From contig SKMI01000168.1 in the NCBI GenBank assembly GCA_007121115.1, forward strand, positions 1-27,408: a DNA stretch of 27,408 nucleotides, in the 5' to 3' direction. The number at the start of each line of letters is the position of its first letter. Positions within the stretch are counted from its first letter, which is position 1. A program made the translations under genes and the position numbers. Origin of the DNA: Paracoccaceae bacterium (GTDB lineage Bacteria; Pseudomonadota; Alphaproteobacteria; Rhodobacterales; Rhodobacteraceae). Below, piece by piece: positions 23,527-27,408 of the stretch. The notes under the pieces were generated by a model that saw only the letters and a program-made list of their open reading frames with translations, was not told the origin of the DNA and did not search any database.

Positions 23527-26505
23527 ATGACCGAACAGAGCCCCAACGACCAGTTTCAGGCCGAAAGCTTCCTGCACGGGAACAACGCCGCCTGGGTGGA
23601 CCGACTGCACGCCCGTTATGCCGAAGACCCTGGCGCGGTCGATGAGGCCTGGGCCGCGTTCTTCGATGCCCTGGCCGAAGAGGACGGCGCCGTACGCGCG
23701 CAGGCCAGCGGGCCAAGCTGGGCGCGCCGCGACTGGCCGCCCGTGCCGGGCGATGATCTGACCGCCGCGCTGACCGGTGAATGGCCGCAGGCCGCCGCGC
23801 CCGCAGTCCCGGCCGCAGACGTGAAATCCGCCGCGCAGAAGCTGCAGGGCAAGGCCGCCGACAAGGGCGTCACTCTGACCGAGGAGCAGGTGCGCCGCGC
23901 GGTGCTGGATTCGGTGCGCGCGCTGATGGTGATCCGCGCCTATCGCATCCGTGGCCATCTGGTGGCCGATCTGGACCCGCTGGGGATGCGTGACGAGACT
24001 CCGCACCCGGAACTGGACCCCAAATCCTATGGCTTCACCGACGCGGACATGGAGCGGCCGATCTTCCTGGACAATGTGCTGGGGCTGGAAATGGCCTCCA
24101 TGCGCGAGATCGTGGACATCCTCAAGCGCACCTATTGCGGCACCTTCGCACTGCAGTTCATGCACATCTCGGACCCCGAGCAGGTCAACTGGCTCAAGGA
24201 GCGGATCGAGGGGTTCGGCAAGGAAATCGCCTTCACCAAGCAGGGGCGCCGCGCGATCCTGAACAAGCTGGTCGAGGCTGAGGGCTTCGAGAAGTTCCTG
24301 CACGTCAAGTACATGGGAACCAAGCGCTTTGGCCTCGATGGGGGCGAGGCGGTGATCCCCGCGATGGAGCAGATCATCAAGCGCGGCGGCGCGCTTGGGG
24401 TCCGCGAAATCGCCATAGGCATGCCGCACCGGGGGCGGCTGTCGGTGCTGGCCAATGTGATGGCCAAGCCCTATCGCGCCATCTTCAACGAATTCCAGGG
24501 CGGCAGCTTCAAGCCCGAGGATGTGGACGGCTCGGGCGACGTGAAATACCACCTCGGCGCGTCCAGCGACCGCGAGTTCGACGGCAACGAGGTGCACCTC
24601 TCGCTGACCGCCAACCCTTCGCATCTGGAAGCGGTGAACCCGGTCGTGCTGGGCAAGGTGCGCGCCAAGCAGGACCAGTTCAACGACAGCGAACGCGCTT
24701 CGGTTCTGGGCATCCTGCTGCACGGCGATGCCGCCTTTGCCGGTCAGGGCGTGGTGGCCGAAGGCTTCGGTCTGTCGGGCCTGCGCGGGCACCGCACGGG
24801 CGGGACCATCCACATCATCGTCAACAACCAGATCGGGTTCACCACGGCGCCGCATTTCAGCCGCTCTTCGCCCTATCCGACCGATATCGCGCTGATGGTC
24901 GAGGCGCCGATCTTCCACGTCAACGGCGACGACCCCGAGGCGGTGGTCCACGCCGCCAAGGTCGCGACCGAGTTTCGCCAGAAGTTCCGCAAGGACGTGG
25001 TGATCGATGTCTTCTGCTATCGCCGCTTCGGGCATAACGAAGGCGACGAGCCCATGTTCACCAATCCGATCATGTACAATCGGATCAAGAAGCACAAGAC
25101 GACCCTGCAGCTTTACACCGACCGGCTGGTCAAGGACGGGCTGATACCCGAGGGCGAGATCGAGGACATGAAGGCCGCCTTTCAGGCGTATCTGAACGAG
25201 GAGTTCGAGGCCGGCAAGACCTTCAAGCCGAACAAGGCCGACTGGCTGGACGGGCGCTGGTCGCACCTGGATCGCAAGGGCGAGGAATACCAGCGCGGCG
25301 AGACTTGGATCACGAAAGAGACGATGGATGAGGTCGGCCGCGCCCTGACCACCTATCCCGAAGGCTTCAATATCCACCGCACGGTGGGGCGGCTCCTGGA
25401 CGCCAAGAAGAAGATGTTCGAGACCGGCAAGGGCTTCGACTGGGCCACGGCCGAGGCGCTGGCCTTCGGCTCGCTGCTGACCGAAAGCTACCCGGTGCGA
25501 CTGTCGGGGCAGGACAGCACCCGCGGCACCTTCAGTCAGCGCCACTCGGCGCTGGTGGATCAGGAGACCGAGGAACGCTACTACCCGCTCAACCACATCA
25601 AGGCCGGGCAGTCGCGCTACGAGGTCATTGACTCGATGCTCTCGGAATACGCGGTGCTGGGCTTCGAGTATGGCTATTCACTGGCCGAGCCCAACGCGCT
25701 GGTCATGTGGGAAGCGCAGTTCGGCGATTTCGCCAACGGCGCGCAGATCATGTTCGACCAGTTCATCAGTTCGGGCGAGTCGAAATGGCTGCGCATGTCG
25801 GGGCTGGTGATGCTGCTGCCGCATGGCTACGAGGGGCAGGGGCCGGAGCACTCCAGCGCAAGGCTGGAGCGGTTCCTGCAGCAGTGTGCGCAGGACAACT
25901 GGATCGTCGCCAACTGCACCACACCCGCGAACTATTTCCACATCCTGCGCCGTCAGATCCACCGCAGCTACCGCAAGCCGCTGGTGCTGATGACGCCGAA
26001 ATCGCTCCTGCGCCACAAGCTCGCCATCTCCGAGATCGAGGATTTCATCGACGGCGCCAGCTTTCACCGGGTGCTCTGGGATGACGCGCAGAAGGGCAAC
26101 AGCGACACCGAACTGAAACCCGATGACAAGATCAAGCGCGTGGTCTGCTGCTCGGGCAAGGTCTATTTCGACCTGCTGGAAGAGCGCGACGCCCGCGGCA
26201 TCGATGACATCTACCTGATGCGGGTGGAGCAGTTCTACCCGTTCCCGGCAATGTCGATGCTCAAGGAACTGGAGCGCTTCCCCAACGCCGATGTCGTCTG
26301 GTGCCAGGAAGAGCCGAAGAACCAGGGCGCCTGGAGCTTCATCGAGCCGAATATCGAGTGGGTGCTCAGCCGTATCGAAAGCCGGTCCAAGCGCCCGGTC
26401 TATGTCGGCCGACCGGCCACCGCCTCGCCCGCCACGGGTCTGGCCAGCCAGCACAAGCAACAGCAAGAGGCGCTTGTCAACGAAGCGCTGACGATCGAGG
26501 GGTAA
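23527..26505 (+). CDS. sucA: 2-oxoglutarate dehydrogenase E1 component
   Basis: SucA decarboxylates 2-oxoglutarate with thiamine diphosphate and passes the succinyl group to the lipoyl arm of SucB. The 992-residue protein begins MTEQSPNDQFQAESFLHGNN, the short N-terminal segment that binds E2. Further landmarks are GMPHRGRLSVLANV, HLSLTANPSHLEAVNP, HGDAAFAGQGVVAE (near residue 398), HIIVNNQIGFTT, the ThDP/Mg segment HVNGDDPEAVVHA (near 464), and RRFGHNEGDEP. In the C-terminal half, GQDSTRGTFSQRHSAL and LPHGYEGQGPEHSSARLER are seen. Full length. AAGGGTG lies about 9 nt upstream. The stop is 3 bp from the sucB start. Confidence 0.99.
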   Translation: MTEQSPNDQFQAESFLHGNNAAWVDRLHARYAEDPGAVDEAWAAFFDALAEEDGAVRAQASGPSWARRDWPPVPGDDLTAALTGEWPQAAAPAVPAADVKSAAQKLQGKAADKGVTLTEEQVRRAVLDSVRALMVIRAYRIRGHLVADLDPLGMRDETPHPELDPKSYGFTDADMERPIFLDNVLGLEMASMREIVDILKRTYCGTFALQFMHISDPEQVNWLKERIEGFGKEIAFTKQGRRAILNKLVEAEGFEKFLHVKYMGTKRFGLDGGEAVIPAMEQIIKRGGALGVREIAIGMPHRGRLSVLANVMAKPYRAIFNEFQGGSFKPEDVDGSGDVKYHLGASSDREFDGNEVHLSLTANPSHLEAVNPVVLGKVRAKQDQFNDSERASVLGILLHGDAAFAGQGVVAEGFGLSGLRGHRTGGTIHIIVNNQIGFTTAPHFSRSSPYPTDIALMVEAPIFHVNGDDPEAVVHAAKVATEFRQKFRKDVVIDVFCYRRFGHNEGDEPMFTNPIMYNRIKKHKTTLQLYTDRLVKDGLIPEGEIEDMKAAFQAYLNEEFEAGKTFKPNKADWLDGRWSHLDRKGEEYQRGETWITKETMDEVGRALTTYPEGFNIHRTVGRLLDAKKKMFETGKGFDWATAEALAFGSLLTESYPVRLSGQDSTRGTFSQRHSALVDQETEERYYPLNHIKAGQSRYEVIDSMLSEYAVLGFEYGYSLAEPNALVMWEAQFGDFANGAQIMFDQFISSGESKWLRMSGLVMLLPHGYEGQGPEHSSARLERFLQQCAQDNWIVANCTTPANYFHILRRQIHRSYRKPLVLMTPKSLLRHKLAISEIEDFIDGASFHRVLWDDAQKGNSDTELKPDDKIKRVVCCSGKVYFDLLEERDARGIDDIYLMRVEQFYPFPAMSMLKELERFPNADVVWCQEEPKNQGAWSFIEPNIEWVLSRIESRSKRPVYVGRPATASPATGLASQHKQQQEALVNEALTIEG

Positions 26506-26508
26506 GTC

Positions 26509-27408
26509 ATGTCAACCGAAGTCCGCGTGCCCACTCTGGGCGAAAGCGTCACCGAAGCCACCGTCGCCACCTGGTTCAAGAAGCCTGGCGACAGCGTGGC
26601 CGTGGACGAGATGCTGTGCGAGTTGGAAACCGACAAGGTCACGGTCGAGGTGCCCTCGCCCGCCGCCGGGGTGCTGGCCGATCTGGTCGCCGAGGAAGGC
26701 GACACCGTGGGCGTGGACGCGCTGCTGGCGGTGATCTCGGAAGCGGGCGAGGCAGGGTCCGAGACGCCCGAGCCGCGCCCCTCGGTAGCGAAGGCAGAAG
26801 CGGTGGAGGCCGCGGACACCGGCGACGACGAGAACGCAGGCGGCGAGGCGGTGGACGTGATGGTGCCCGCACTGGGCGAAAGCGTGACCGAGGCTACGGT
26901 GGCAAGCTGGTTCAAGAAGCCCGGCGACAAGGTCGAGGCCGACGAGATGCTTTGCGAACTGGAAACCGACAAGGTCAGCGTCGAGGTGCCCGCCCCCGCC
27001 GCCGGAACCCTGCACGAGATCCTCGCCGACGAAGGCGCCACGGTCGAGGCTGGCGGCAAGCTGGCGGTGATCGCGCCCTCGGGCGCTGCCGCGCCTAAGA
27101 AGAAAGAGGCCAAGGCCACGGAGTCGAAACCTGACGACAGCGGCGGCAAGGACGTGGAGGACGCGCCTTCGGCCAAGAAGATGATGGCCGAGAAGGGCAT
27201 TGATCGCGATCAGGTCACCGGCACCGGCCGCGACGGGCGCGTGATGAAGGAAGACGTGCAAAAGGCCGCCGGCGCGGGCACGGCCCCGGCGGCGCAGGCT
27301 GCGCCTGCCCCGACCGCGCCCGCCCCCCGCGCTCCGGTTCCCGCCGAAGATGCCGCGCGCGAGGAACGGGTGAAGATGACCCGCCTGCGCCAGACCATCG
27401 CGCGGCGG
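26509..27408 (+). CDS. sucB: 2-oxoglutarate dehydrogenase E2 (dihydrolipoyl succinyltransferase) with two lipoyl domains, 3' end outside window
   Basis: E2 core of the 2-oxoglutarate dehydrogenase complex; 300 codons are inside the window. Two lipoyl domains follow each other: residues 1-76 with CELETDKVTVE (lipoyl Lys43) and about 115-190 with CELETDKVSVE (lipoyl Lys155). Both start with P-x-LGESVTEATVA. An acidic/Ala linker (77-114) separates them. A peripheral-subunit-binding domain (about 218-252, SAKKMMAEKGID and GTGRDGRVMKEDV) follows, then an Ala/Pro linker, and the catalytic domain begins at VKMTRLRQTIARR. E2o of E. coli has one lipoyl domain, so the duplication is notable. GAGGGG lies 7 nt before the ATG, and 3 bp separate it from sucA. 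Confidence 0.97.
   Translation, partial: MSTEVRVPTLGESVTEATVATWFKKPGDSVAVDEMLCELETDKVTVEVPSPAAGVLADLVAEEGDTVGVDALLAVISEAGEAGSETPEPRPSVAKAEAVEAADTGDDENAGGEAVDVMVPALGESVTEATVASWFKKPGDKVEADEMLCELETDKVSVEVPAPAAGTLHEILADEGATVEAGGKLAVIAPSGAAAPKKKEAKATESKPDDSGGKDVEDAPSAKKMMAEKGIDRDQVTGTGRDGRVMKEDVQKAAGAGTAPAAQAAPAPTAPAPRAPVPAEDAAREERVKMTRLRQTIARR

Noticed and set aside
23503..25596. A 697-codon open frame opposite sucA
   Set aside because: Antisense shadow of sucA, with the same compositional explanation; no start signal or domain.

Overview
This window is chromosomal core sequence from a GC-rich alphaproteobacterium of the Rhodobacterales (Rhodobacter/Roseobacter type). The evidence is the protein sequences, the high-GC codon usage, a set of ethylmalonyl-CoA pathway genes beside the succinate dehydrogenase operon, and a gene order (mch and mcl2 near sdh, mdh and suc) that matches what I recall of Rhodobacter sphaeroides. 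No phage, insertion sequence, CRISPR array or obvious genomic island is visible.

Positions 1-7737 hold the transcription/translation cluster on the minus strand, read secE, nusG, rplK, rplA, rplJ, rplL, rpoB (rpoB runs off the left edge). Its intergenic gaps are not empty. A terminator-like hairpin lies between secE and nusG. A structured, unusually long leader precedes rplJ. A 17-bp perfect inverted repeat plus two shorter hairpins lie between rplL and rpoB.

Positions 7966-10960 form a small accessory island: a TupA-like ATP-grasp protein, a possible two-helix membrane protein, and an opposing pair encoding a putative amidoligase and a membrane-anchored gamma-glutamylcyclotransferase-like protein. 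This is the least characterised part of the window and the best candidate for an undescribed biochemical system. It is followed by tRNA-Leu(CAG) and an NDUFA9-like Rossmann protein.

Positions 12577-18951 carry a long minus-strand block read mcl2, nnrU-like, DUF1737, mch, sdhC, sdhD, sdhA, sdhB. It links the ethylmalonyl-CoA (C2/C3 assimilation) pathway with complex II. Positions 19175-27408 run on the plus strand: a small secreted protein, mdh with a strong terminator, then sucC, sucD, a DUF805 membrane protein, sucA and sucB (truncated at the right edge).

The metabolic genes together cover 2-oxoglutarate to oxaloacetate (SucAB, SucCD, Sdh, Mdh; fumarase is not in the window), and Mch/Mcl2 handle mesaconyl-CoA hydration and malyl-CoA hydrolysis. 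The strongest regulatory observation is a near-identical 36-bp block with two TGATCACA sites exactly 21 bp apart. It is present upstream of both the sdh and the suc operons, which are transcribed in opposite directions, and it suggests one shared TCA-cycle regulator. A second 9-bp word, TGATAGCGC, is shared between the mdh and suc upstream regions.
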